Of a stretch of 53,396 nt of DNA, positions 45,935-53,396 are shown one piece after another. Below the pieces are notes generated by a model, which ran no database searches, was not told the DNA's origin, and saw only the letters and a program-made list of their open reading frames with translations. This DNA comes from CAVVIO01 sp963748095 (GTDB lineage: Bacteria; Bacteroidota; Bacteroidia; Bacteroidales; UBA10428). The first letter of the stretch is position 1, and the number at the start of each line of letters is the position of its first letter. Location of the stretch: positions 1 through 53,396 of the forward strand of contig CAVVIO010000011.1 in the NCBI GenBank assembly GCA_963748095.1, in the 5' to 3' direction. The position numbers were made by a program, and so were the translations under genes.

Positions 45935-47107
45935 TTTATTAATTTATTTACACGACTTAACGAAAGGTATAATATGTAAAGTATACAAATAGCCGGTACC
46001 AGGAACCCTGCCATTAATAGTAAAAGTGTCGGCAACAGCGCCAAATGCCAAAGGTACTATTGCACCACCAATAATTGCGGTGATCATCAGTCCTGAAATT
46101 TCATTGCCGCGTTCGGGCATGGCGTCGATAGAAATTGAAAAAATAAGCGGGAAAATATTCGCAAAACCTAATCCGATAACAGCAATAGACACAAATCCCA
46201 GATATTGACCTGTAGAAAGGAATAGTCCTCCGATACCCAGTAATGAAAGAATCGAGGTGATGATGAGAAAGCGTTTTGGCGGGAGCCAGTTGAGTATTAC
46301 ACCTCCCAGAAATCTTCCTGTCATAAGTGCCAGAAAGAAAAATAAAGTTCCGAAAAGACCGAGCTCATGTATATCGAATTGAAACCGGTACGATAAATAG
46401 TTGGGTAATTTTGCACTCATACTCACCTCTGCCCCCACATAAAGAAAAATACCCAATACCATCAGGGCGATAAACGGATTTCCAAGCAATCTGAAACAAC
46501 TGGAAAATGTTGCCGGATTGGATTTTTCGTCCTTTCGTTCTTCTATTTTAACAAAATAAAGATAAACCAGTGTTATGGCAATAATAACAGAATAAACCGG
46601 AAAGAGTAATTTCCAGTCCATGCCCCAGTATTTAAATGCAATTATCGGTATTAAAGCTCCGGACAAAGAACCGATTGCTTTCACAAATTGTCCGAATGAA
46701 AGGTTCCTGGAGAATTTTCCTTCCGGTGAAACATCACGCATAATGGGGTTTCCGGCTACCTGCATCAGGGTGGCTCCGGTTCCCAGTAATAATAAGGAAG
46801 TCAGTAATAGTACAAATGAAGAATAATGACCGATAATTGGCATAACAAGCCCCAACAGGGCAGCTGCCAGCCCAAGTAATAAAACGTGTCTTTTGCCTTT
46901 TCTGTCCTGGTAAATACCAAGCGGAACGGATAGCAATCCGAACATAATAAAACCCATGAATGTTACAAATCCTGCTATAAAATTAGATAGACTAAATTCT
47001 GTCTGAAGCTGACTGGTAAGTGGGCCGACAACATCTCCGAAACCCATACAAAGAAAAGCAAAAAATATAGGCGACGATTGATTATAATTCTTTTTCATAG
47101 CTGTCAT
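45931..47107 (-). CDS. MFS sugar permease (FucP-like), frame break at the last helix
   Basis: Repaired length about 391 residues, twelve helices. FFAFLCMGFGDVVGPLTSQL at the N terminus, LGTGATLMQVAGNPIMRDVS and GLGFANIFPLIFSISIDAMP are typical of the FucP/glucose-galactose-type sugar:H+ symporters. The uninterrupted frame ends at 45944 with an unlikely tail. Removing one base near 46009 restores the last helix, GFLVPAICILYILYLSLSRV, and ends at 45931, overlapping the ROK start by four bases. That fit is strong evidence that the break is not ancestral. It imports a monosaccharide, probably mannose or glucose. The start could be the ATG at 47098. Confidence 0.82.
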
Positions 47108-47223
47108 ATTAATTTCAATTAATGATTTTTAGCCAGGTTATAAGAAATCTATTTATTTCATCAGATTGTATAGTTTATCAAATAACCTTTGAATAAATTA
47201 TGAAAGTGTCTCTGGTTGCATTT

Positions 47224-49032
47224 TTATTCTTTTCTATCTGGCAAAGTAGCTCTTTTTTCGTTCAGCTTAGTACCTATCTCCTTCATATACGAATCGCTAA
47301 GTTTATACATGAATATAAATATTGCAGACAGTATCGCCCCGATTGCCGGGAAAAAACTTAGCATCATCCGTAAAGCATGCTGGGTATCGGCTGATTGGAT
47401 AACATTTGCTTTAAACCCGTAATAAGCAAGTAACCATCCTGTAACTGCACTTCCGAATGTCCATCCGAATTTTTGTGACATGGAAGAAGAGGAAAAAATC
47501 AGTCCGGTAGCCCGGCGACCGGTCTTCCATTCGGAGTAATCGGCAATATCGGCATACATCGACCAGAGTAAGGGGAAGATACTACCTGCACAAATGCTGA
47601 TAAGGCTTTGGAATATGAGAATGGTTATGTAGTTTTCCTTATGTACCCAATAAAAGAATATACTAAAAACAGTAGCCATCACCATTGCCATGAAATAAGT
47701 TCTCTTTTTTCCGAATTTATTGGCCAGGGGTGTTACAAAGATGATACCTACAATATTGAAGATTTGTCCGATTACAAAATAAACGGATACTTTTGTCTGA
47801 TCTCCCAAATAATATTTAAAGTAATAAATGGCTGCCCCGTCGCGAATTGTATTGAATACAAGGGCTGCAACACCGGAACCCAGTAAGATCCACCAGGGGC
47901 GGTTTTTCAGAAGATCCATCAGATCACGGCTCAAATTACTTTGCTTCTCCTGGATAGGCTTTACCCTTTCCCGTGTCCATGAAAATGTTAAAAAGAATAA
48001 CAGTGCAGCAATCAAAGCAAATACAGCCACTGACATTTGCCACCCCTTCTGGGCTTTTTTATCGAGAAATCGATTCAGTTCTTTTTCTTTTGAATTCAGC
48101 ATTTCTAAAGAACCTGTTTTTGCAGTGTTTAATGTAGTTACTCCACCGGTAAGCACACTCTTTTTGGCTGAAGAAACAAATCCAGTTAAAGATGCCCTGG
48201 TAACCGAATCGAGTGAGAGAATTCCTGATGCCGCCACGGACCCTTTACCCAATGAATCAATTTTTTCTATCGAGGAAGATACTATTGCATTCAACGATTG
48301 ATTCGACAATTTGGATATTTCATCAATATTTGCAACCAATACCCGTGCTGCCGAATCACGATTGATCCCTTCAGTTAAAGATTCTTGTGAGCCTGATATA
48401 TTAACCATTGATACCGAATCGATCCAGTGAATTGTACCGCTGGCAACAGAGTCGATTTTTTCAATCGCAATTTTTGCATTCGAATGTTGTTCGATGGTGA
48501 TGTCCTTCCCCATAAAAGTATTTACAAGCGGATTGACCAGAGCAAGGGCAACAATGCTTCCACCGAAAGCAAAGACCATTCGGAAGGAAGCCAGTGTGGT
48601 TCGCTCTTTTCCGTCGGAAGTCATTACTCCCAGTAACGATGCATAAGGAACATTAATAGCCGTATACACCATCATCATTAATGAATAGGTGACATAAGCG
48701 TAAATAATCTTCCCTTTCATCCCAAGATCAGGTGTTGTAAATGTGAGTATCCCTATAATTCCAAACGGGATGGCTATCCACAAAAGATATGGTCTGAATT
48801 TTCCGTAACGGCTTTTCGTACGATCACTGATAACCCCCATTATCGGGTCGTTAAGAGCGTCCCATATACGGGTAACCAAAAACATAGTACCCACCACTGC
48901 AGCAGGAATTCCAAAAATATCAGTGTAGAAAAAGAGCAGGTACATGGAAAACAGCTTCCAGAACATGGAAGAAGCGGCGTCGCCAAATCCGTAACCAATC
49001 TTTTCTTTTAGTCGAAGTTTCTGTATTGTCAT
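47224..49032 (-). CDS. GPH-family sugar symporter with a 150-residue periplasmic insertion
   Basis: 602 residues, far above the usual 450-480. The transporter part is a clear GPH (MelB-type) cation symporter: KIGYGFGDAASSMFWKLFS, FLVTRIWDALNDPIMGVIS, DRTKSRYGKFRPYLLW, PYASLLGVMTSDGKERTTLA, MYADIADYSEWKTGRRATGL. Between helix 5 (ends NPLVNTFMG) and helix 6 (GWQMSVAVFALIAALLFFL) lies an extra 150-residue segment (residues about 176-325) rich in Ser, Ile, Asp and Lys, with imperfect repeats such as AIEKIDSVASGTI and SIEKIDSLGKGSV. It should face the periplasm. Upstream of the epimerase gene it matches the mannobiose symporter of the B. fragilis mannan locus. Confidence 0.88.
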   Translation of the reverse strand: MTIQKLRLKEKIGYGFGDAASSMFWKLFSMYLLFFYTDIFGIPAAVVGTMFLVTRIWDALNDPIMGVISDRTKSRYGKFRPYLLWIAIPFGIIGILTFTTPDLGMKGKIIYAYVTYSLMMMVYTAINVPYASLLGVMTSDGKERTTLASFRMVFAFGGSIVALALVNPLVNTFMGKDITIEQHSNAKIAIEKIDSVASGTIHWIDSVSMVNISGSQESLTEGINRDSAARVLVANIDEISKLSNQSLNAIVSSSIEKIDSLGKGSVAASGILSLDSVTRASLTGFVSSAKKSVLTGGVTTLNTAKTGSLEMLNSKEKELNRFLDKKAQKGWQMSVAVFALIAALLFFLTFSWTRERVKPIQEKQSNLSRDLMDLLKNRPWWILLGSGVAALVFNTIRDGAAIYYFKYYLGDQTKVSVYFVIGQIFNIVGIIFVTPLANKFGKKRTYFMAMVMATVFSIFFYWVHKENYITILIFQSLISICAGSIFPLLWSMYADIADYSEWKTGRRATGLIFSSSSMSQKFGWTFGSAVTGWLLAYYGFKANVIQSADTQHALRMMLSFFPAIGAILSAIFIFMYKLSDSYMKEIGTKLNEKRATLPDRKE

Positions 49033-49081
49033 ATTTTTGTAGTTAGCTTATTTACAGATTTTATTTAGCTGTGTAAATTAC

Positions 49082-50290
49082 TTAAATAAGGTTATTTTTA
49101 GCAAGTCTGGTTAATATTTCTATCAGGGCCCTGCTGTTGTGATAGGGGCATTTCCAGAATCCTGCTTTATCCTCAGTATTAACCGGATTTCCTTTTTCAT
49201 CGACTCTCCAGAACCATTCCCCGTTTTTCCTATCGATCATTTTTTCATATATAAATTGCCAGGTTTTAACGAGAGTTCTCAGATATTTATCATTACCAGA
49301 TATTTCATAGGCATTCATCAGACCAACCAGTGTTTCTGCCTGTGGCCACCAGTGTTTATCCTTGTCGGTATGTCCGGAAATATTGTCTTTTTCATTAAAG
49401 ATCGAACAGTCGTTGTCCATACCTTCTTCCATTGTAACATTAACCATGTGAAGAGTTGTTTCTTTTACTTTTTCCTGTAAAATGTGATCTTCGAGAACTT
49501 CGGCAGCTTCATATATTAACCAGGAACCTTCAATATCATGTCCGTAAGAAGTAATGGAAGAACGAACCGACCAGTCCTCTCCGAAGAATAACTGAAAATG
49601 GTAGCTTGAATGATCTATAATTTTGTCGAGAAATGTATTGACAAGGCCCGTTGTCTGTTTCCTGAGTGTTTCATCTTTCCAGTAACGGTAAAGGTTTGTG
49701 TATGGTTCCAACAGGTGAAGGTGGGTATTCATGGATTTAGGTTCATTGGCATCCTTCGGGCTTAATCGCATATCTTCCAGAGTTTCCCATCTGCCCCCAA
49801 GTGCTTCTATGTATCCACCATGTATAGTATCGAATGCATGCCTTTCAATCAATTCATAAAGTTGAATTGCATACTTGAGTGAATCAGCACTCCCGGATGC
49901 TTTGTAAAATTCAGAAAAACCATATATGCCAAAACCCTGAGCATAAATTTGTTTTCGGTCATTCAGCACATTTCCACGATAATCGAGTTCCCAGAATAAA
50001 CCACCGTTTTCTTTATCCCAAAAGTGATCAACCAGGTACTGATATGCCCGCTCTGCCAGTTCAAGGTATTGCTTATCATGTGTAAAATTATAGGCGACTG
50101 AAAAGGTCCATAATATTCGTGCATTCAGAACAGCTCCTTTCGAACCTTTTTCGATAACCCGGTTATAATGATCGATCTTACCTAGAAAACCACCGTACTT
50201 TTCGTCTACTGCATTATCCTTCCAATATCTGAGAATATTTACCAACTCATCTTGTAGTTGGGTTTTGAGTAATTTAAGATCCAAATTCAT
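49082..50290 (-). CDS. Cellobiose/mannobiose 2-epimerase (AGE family)
   Basis: 402 residues. (Alpha/alpha)6 barrel of the N-acylglucosamine 2-epimerase superfamily: NILRYWKDNAVDEKYGGFLG, the Arg site KGAVLNARILWTFSVAY, FWELDYRGNVLNDRKQIYAQ, the first catalytic His in TSYGHDIEGSWLIYEAAEVL, and the second in DKHWWPQAETLVG, then FWRVDEKGNPVNTEDKAGFW. It converts the reducing glucose or mannose of a beta-1,4-disaccharide at C2; next to GH130 the expected reaction is mannobiose to mannosyl-glucose. It is 6 bp from the GH130 gene and 49 bp from the symporter gene, so co-transcribed. Intact. Confidence 0.93.
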   Translation of the reverse strand: MNLDLKLLKTQLQDELVNILRYWKDNAVDEKYGGFLGKIDHYNRVIEKGSKGAVLNARILWTFSVAYNFTHDKQYLELAERAYQYLVDHFWDKENGGLFWELDYRGNVLNDRKQIYAQGFGIYGFSEFYKASGSADSLKYAIQLYELIERHAFDTIHGGYIEALGGRWETLEDMRLSPKDANEPKSMNTHLHLLEPYTNLYRYWKDETLRKQTTGLVNTFLDKIIDHSSYHFQLFFGEDWSVRSSITSYGHDIEGSWLIYEAAEVLEDHILQEKVKETTLHMVNVTMEEGMDNDCSIFNEKDNISGHTDKDKHWWPQAETLVGLMNAYEISGNDKYLRTLVKTWQFIYEKMIDRKNGEWFWRVDEKGNPVNTEDKAGFWKCPYHNSRALIEILTRLAKNNLI

Positions 50291-50296
50291 GTTTTG

Positions 50297-51478
50297 TTAT
50301 TTCATAAATGGCAGATTCCGGTCTATCAGTTTATTGATTGACATTACAGAAGCAGCCGACGTAAATTCATCAGGGGGTGTGTTCATACAATAATCCATCA
50401 ACAATTCTATATTTGATGTTGCAACGTGCATTCTGGTGTCGGAAGAAGCATAGTAGATGAATACGGTACCGTCTTCATCCAATATCCAGCCATTACTGAA
50501 CAGAACATTTGATACATCACCTACCCTTTCGGTACTTAACGGTCCCATGAATAATCCGCCAGGTTTATAAATAACTTTCCATGGTTCTTTCAGATCGGTC
50601 ATGAACATATACAAAGTGTACCTTAAGCCTGCTGCTGTGTTTCGCACACCATGTGCCAGCTGCAACCAGCCTTTATCCGTTCTGATCGGCGCCGGGCCCA
50701 GACCGTTTTTAAGTTCATATACAGTATGGTATCTTTTGTTATCCACGATTTTCTCATCTTTTAACTCTGCCTTTTCTATCGAATCGGATAAACCAAATGC
50801 GATACCACCGGCATTACCGGTTTCAATAAATCCATCCTGTGGCCGTGTATAGAATGCATATTTCCCATCGATAAAATGAGGAAACAGAACTACGTTTCTC
50901 TGCTGAGGCGATGGCGTAATCAGATTGGGCAAACGTTCCCAGTTAACCATATCTTTTGTACGGGCGATGCCTGCAGCAGCAACAGCACTGCTTGTATCAC
51001 CGGGTCCGGCATCCGGATCCTTTATTTCGGAACAGAAAACACCATATACATAGCCATCGTCATGTTTTGTTAACCGTATATCATAAACATTCACATCCGG
51101 CTCATCCAGTTGTGGCAGTGTTATCGGCCGTTCCCAGAATCTGAAATTATCTACACCATTGGGACTTTCGGCAACTGCAAAAAAAGATTTTCGGTCATTC
51201 CCTTCGGTTCTTACCACCACCAAATATTTGCCATTCCACTTAATAGCCCCTGCATTAAAAGTAGCATTGAAACCAATTCTCTCCATTAAGTTGGGATTTG
51301 TTTCAGGATTCAGATCATAACGCCAGTGAAGAGGTACGTGATCCCTGATCAATACAGGATTTTCGTAACGGTTGAAAATTCCGTTTGTACTGAATAGTTT
51401 CTTATTTTCCTTTGCCAGAAGCTTCTCATGTTCTTCTTTAATTATTTGCCATCTTTCCTTAAATGTGTTATTACTCAT
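50297..51478 (-). CDS. GH130 4-O-beta-D-mannosyl-D-glucose phosphorylase
   Basis: 393 residues. Five-bladed propeller of GH130 subfamily 1: NRYENPVLIRDHVPLHWRYD, GFNATFNAGAIKWNGKYLVV, VRTEGNDRKSFFAVAES, EPDVNVYDIRLTKHDDGYVY with Asp133 at the place of the proton donor Asp131 of B. fragilis MGP (from memory), GPAPIRTDKGWLQLAHGV and IFYYASSDTRMHVA-like end. It phosphorolyses mannosyl-glucose to alpha-mannose-1-phosphate and glucose in the cytoplasm. It is the first gene of the operon and is divergent from the AraC regulator. Intact. Confidence 0.93.
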   Translation of the reverse strand: MSNNTFKERWQIIKEEHEKLLAKENKKLFSTNGIFNRYENPVLIRDHVPLHWRYDLNPETNPNLMERIGFNATFNAGAIKWNGKYLVVVRTEGNDRKSFFAVAESPNGVDNFRFWERPITLPQLDEPDVNVYDIRLTKHDDGYVYGVFCSEIKDPDAGPGDTSSAVAAAGIARTKDMVNWERLPNLITPSPQQRNVVLFPHFIDGKYAFYTRPQDGFIETGNAGGIAFGLSDSIEKAELKDEKIVDNKRYHTVYELKNGLGPAPIRTDKGWLQLAHGVRNTAAGLRYTLYMFMTDLKEPWKVIYKPGGLFMGPLSTERVGDVSNVLFSNGWILDEDGTVFIYYASSDTRMHVATSNIELLMDYCMNTPPDEFTSAASVMSINKLIDRNLPFMK

Positions 51479-51851
51479 ACCATATTATTTTGAGAATATT
51501 AAATTAACTAATCACCCTATTATATTTCAATTGATTGAAACAGGGCGTCAAAAAGTATCTTTTCCTTCTTTTCAAAGCAGGTCAAATCACCAGGCAACTT
51601 TCAGGGATGCAAGATACATCAGGACGTTACATATAACAAGTATGTTATTATCGAATTATAATATTAATTTTTCAGGCAAGAATCAGAAAGTGTTACAGGT
51701 AAATTGAAAATCAAGTAAATTTAACAGCAAACCAGATGAAAACAACATTATTTTATACTAAAGAAGCAACATGCAATTTTTTATCTTTATATTATTTATC
51801 AATATAGCTTATATTATTTTATCAGAATTCTTATTTTTAGGACAAAAAAAT
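51479..51851. promoter_or_regulatory. Divergent control region of the mannan operon
   Basis: 373 bp between the GH130 and AraC starts. A perfect inverted repeat TTTCAAT-TG-ATTGAAA (51525-51540) lies about 50 nt before GH130 and is a possible operator. No exact TAnnTTTG box was found on either strand, which would fit activator dependence. An in-frame upstream ATG for the regulator at 51771 is rejected. Confidence 0.45.
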
Positions 51852-52724
51852 ATGGAGAATGTCCACAGGGAAATCACCCCGCTGAAAGAAAGTGACTGTT
51901 TTCTTGTCTTTGACCGACAGAAAACCGAATTCAATTTTCCTGTTCATTTTCATCCGGAATATGAAATCAATTATATTTCCGGGGCGAAAGGGGCCAGAAG
52001 AATTATCGGAGATCATATTGGTGTTATAAGTGATTATGAACTGGTACTGGTGGGACCGAATTTATATCATACCTGGGAAAATTATCAGAATAACAGAGAA
52101 AATTTCACTGAAATCACCATCCAGTTCCCACGGGATTTATTCGGAGATACCTTGCTCGATAAAAATATCCTGACACCCATTCGTGTTTTACTGAATAATT
52201 CCCAAAGGGGAATACTCTTTTCGGAAGCAACCTTCAAACGAGTACAGGATAAAATCCTTATGCTTAGCAGAAAACAAGGTTTCGATTCATTTCTCGAACT
52301 TCAGTCTTTGTTGTATGATTTGGCCAATTCCCGTGATCAAAAATTACTGACTAATATTTCATTTCAGCGTACCAGTGATTATCACAACAGTGAGAAAATA
52401 GAAAAAGTGTACAACTTCATAAAAGATAATTACCGAAAAAAAATCAAACTGGAGGAAGCAGCCGGCTTACTGAATATGTCAGTTGTTTCTTTCTGTAGGT
52501 TCATTAAACAAAGAACAGGTAACACATTCATCGATTTTGTAAATGAAATGAGGCTTGGATATGCAACACGGTCTTTAATTGAAACAAATAAAAGCATTTC
52601 CGAAGTATGTTATGATTGTGGGTTTAATAATATTTCAAATTTTAATCGCATCTTCAAAAGAAAACAAGGCAGTTCGCCAACTGATTTCAGAAACAGCTTT
52701 AAGGGTATCCGAAATGTTTATTAA
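51852..52724 (+). CDS. AraC-family regulator of the mannan locus
   Basis: 290 residues from the ATG at 51852, preceded by AGGA. The frame is open further upstream (to 51771) but that stretch is purely hydrophobic and unlikely. N-terminal cupin-like sensor: EFNFPVHFHPEYEINYISGA, then YHTWENYQNN. C-terminal AraC HTH: KKIKLEEAAGLLNMSVVSFC with RFIKQRTGNTFIDFVNEMRL, and the second helix pair KSISEVCYDCGFNNISNFNR. It is divergent from GH130 and co-directional with the partial hydrolase. It should activate both with a mannose-containing oligosaccharide (inference). Intact. Confidence 0.9.
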   Translation: MENVHREITPLKESDCFLVFDRQKTEFNFPVHFHPEYEINYISGAKGARRIIGDHIGVISDYELVLVGPNLYHTWENYQNNRENFTEITIQFPRDLFGDTLLDKNILTPIRVLLNNSQRGILFSEATFKRVQDKILMLSRKQGFDSFLELQSLLYDLANSRDQKLLTNISFQRTSDYHNSEKIEKVYNFIKDNYRKKIKLEEAAGLLNMSVVSFCRFIKQRTGNTFIDFVNEMRLGYATRSLIETNKSISEVCYDCGFNNISNFNRIFKRKQGSSPTDFRNSFKGIRNVY

Positions 52725-52839
52725 GTAGTGAAGTACATTTAATCAATTTATTTAAAATAAAACCGGGATAGCGGTTCATATTGATAAAATAAGCCTATAA
52801 TAATACAAATTCGAATTAGTAGATAATAACAATTTCGTA

Positions 52840-52847
52840 TAGCTTTG
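52840..52847 (+). promoter_or_regulatory. -7 box of the partial hydrolase gene
   Basis: TAGCTTTG matches TAnnTTTG and lies 107 nt before the ATG at 52955, leaving a long leader. The -33 position has no good TTTG. Confidence 0.45.
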
Positions 52848-52954
52848 TTTTTATATAAATGCATTCGACTGACAATAAATAATTTATTTCCGCTCTATAC
52901 TATTTACAGGATTTTTTTCTCTTTATTAAAACTAAAACTTCAAAACTACTGATT

Positions 52955-53396
52955 ATGAAACGCATCTTGATTTTTTTACTTACAATCCTTACCGGATTAA
53001 TAACTTATTCTCAAAATAACGGATTTGAGAATTTCATTACAGCATCCGGTAATAAGCTCATGGACGGACAAAAAGAATTCAGATTTATTTCCTTCAATAT
53101 TCCTAACCTGAATTTTGTAGAAGATGAAATGGCTTTCGGAAAGCCTCATGCATTTGGTTTACCTGTGAGTTATGAAATAGAAGACGCTATGAATTCTGTA
53201 AAACAAATGGGTGGGCAGGTTATCAGGTTATACACTTTCCCCGTGAAAAGATCGGATGAACCTGCAAATGTTCCCAAATATGTTACAGGCCCGGGCGAAT
53301 TTGACGAAAATTCTTTCCTCACGATGGATTCTGTTCTTGCCCTTGCCAATAAAACCGGAGTGCGCCTCATTGTATCATTTCTCAACAACTGGAAAT
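52955..53396 (+). CDS. Secreted endo-beta-mannanase-like glycoside hydrolase, partial
   Basis: 147 N-terminal residues are visible; the gene leaves the right edge. Signal peptide 1-20 (ends GLITYSQ). The mature part starts like a TIM-barrel mannanase of the COG3934/GH5 type: FITASGNKLMDGQKEFRFIS, FNIPNLNFVEDEM, YEIEDAMNSVKQMGGQVIRL, YTFPV, and LANKTGVRLIVSFLNNWK. The catalytic acids lie beyond the edge. Its position next to the GH130/epimerase operon and behind the AraC regulator makes mannan the likely substrate. The exact GH family cannot be fixed from this part. Confidence 0.75.
   Translation, partial: MKRILIFLLTILTGLITYSQNNGFENFITASGNKLMDGQKEFRFISFNIPNLNFVEDEMAFGKPHAFGLPVSYEIEDAMNSVKQMGGQVIRLYTFPVKRSDEPANVPKYVTGPGEFDENSFLTMDSVLALANKTGVRLIVSFLNNWK

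Noticed and set aside
44897..45947. Taking the uninterrupted ends of the ROK kinase and sugar permease as real
   Set aside because: Both tails lack family resemblance, while one-base repair gives conserved endings and an ATGA overlap between the two genes.
513..46015. Programmed +1 ribosomal frameshifting as the cause of the broken frames
   Set aside because: The affected genes are unrelated, the break sites share no common slippery heptamer or stop codon context, and such a mechanism is not known for these families.
51771..51851. Upstream start for the mannan AraC regulator
   Set aside because: It would add a 27-residue hydrophobic stretch to a cytoplasmic DNA-binding protein; the internal ATG has a better leader.
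1..53396. tRNA, rRNA, CRISPR, phage, transposase or integrase genes
   Set aside because: I looked for D/T-arm motifs, regular direct repeats with spacers, and DDE or tyrosine-recombinase motifs; none was seen.

Overview
The window reads as chromosomal DNA of a Bacteroidota bacterium, most likely class Bacteroidia, perhaps Marinilabiliales (the lower rank is inference). It is AT-rich. Several genes are preceded by the Bacteroidota -7 box TAnnTTTG, once with a matching -33 TTTG at 19 nt. Secreted proteins carry short Bacteroidota-style signal peptides. There are two LytS/LytTR two-component pairs, an HTH_34/CreD operon, a DUF5916 barrel and a GH130/epimerase mannan locus. No rRNA, tRNA, CRISPR array, transposase or integrase was seen.

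Layout. 0-4.5 kb: a carboxymuconolactone decarboxylase-like gene and a DUF5916 outer-membrane protein, each preceded by a paralogous AraC gene (one frameshifted, one reduced to its 3' end) and by the same promoter architecture; then a hairpin-rich non-coding stretch. 4.5-7.1 kb: operon of an unknown secreted protein, a LytS-type kinase and a LytTR regulator. 7.5-12.7 kb: aldo/keto reductase, DHFR-like reductase, Bcr/CflA exporter and a 607-residue unknown protein resembling nitronate monooxygenases. 13.4-16.6 kb: secreted DUF5060/DUF4038 glycoside hydrolase with a carbohydrate-binding partner. 17-20.6 kb: NUC1 endonuclease, thymidylate synthase, rsgA. 20.9-23.2 kb: membrane protein, winged-helix regulator and creD, with two palindromic operators. 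23.7-25.7 kb: a Cyc2-like cytochrome-porin fusion and a monoheme cytochrome c. 26-32 kb: PepSY-like protein, cupin, Old Yellow Enzyme, NudC, a second aldo/keto reductase, an SDR and exonuclease III. 32.6-36.9 kb: a GT4 glycosyltransferase, a small barrel, a periplasmic coiled-coil protein and a seven-helix membrane protein. 37-44.7 kb: TPR histidine kinase, LytTR regulator, OmpA-family protein and a run of small secreted or membrane genes, several with broken frames. 44.8-53.4 kb: a beta-mannan/mannobiose locus (ROK kinase, MFS sugar permease, GPH symporter, cellobiose/mannobiose 2-epimerase, GH130 phosphorylase) with a divergent AraC regulator and the 5' end of a probable mannanase.

The mannan locus forms a pathway: the secreted hydrolase cuts mannan, the symporter imports mannobiose, the epimerase makes mannosyl-glucose, GH130 phosphorolyses it to mannose-1-phosphate and glucose, and the ROK kinase phosphorylates the free hexose.

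A striking global feature is a set of single-base lesions in otherwise conserved genes: eleven frame breaks, every one of the +1 type, plus one nonsense codon. Six of the frame breaks and the nonsense codon lie in 42.2-46.0 kb. Uncorrected sequencing insertions are the likeliest cause, but decay has not been excluded. Where a gene is affected, the reconstructed frame is described.
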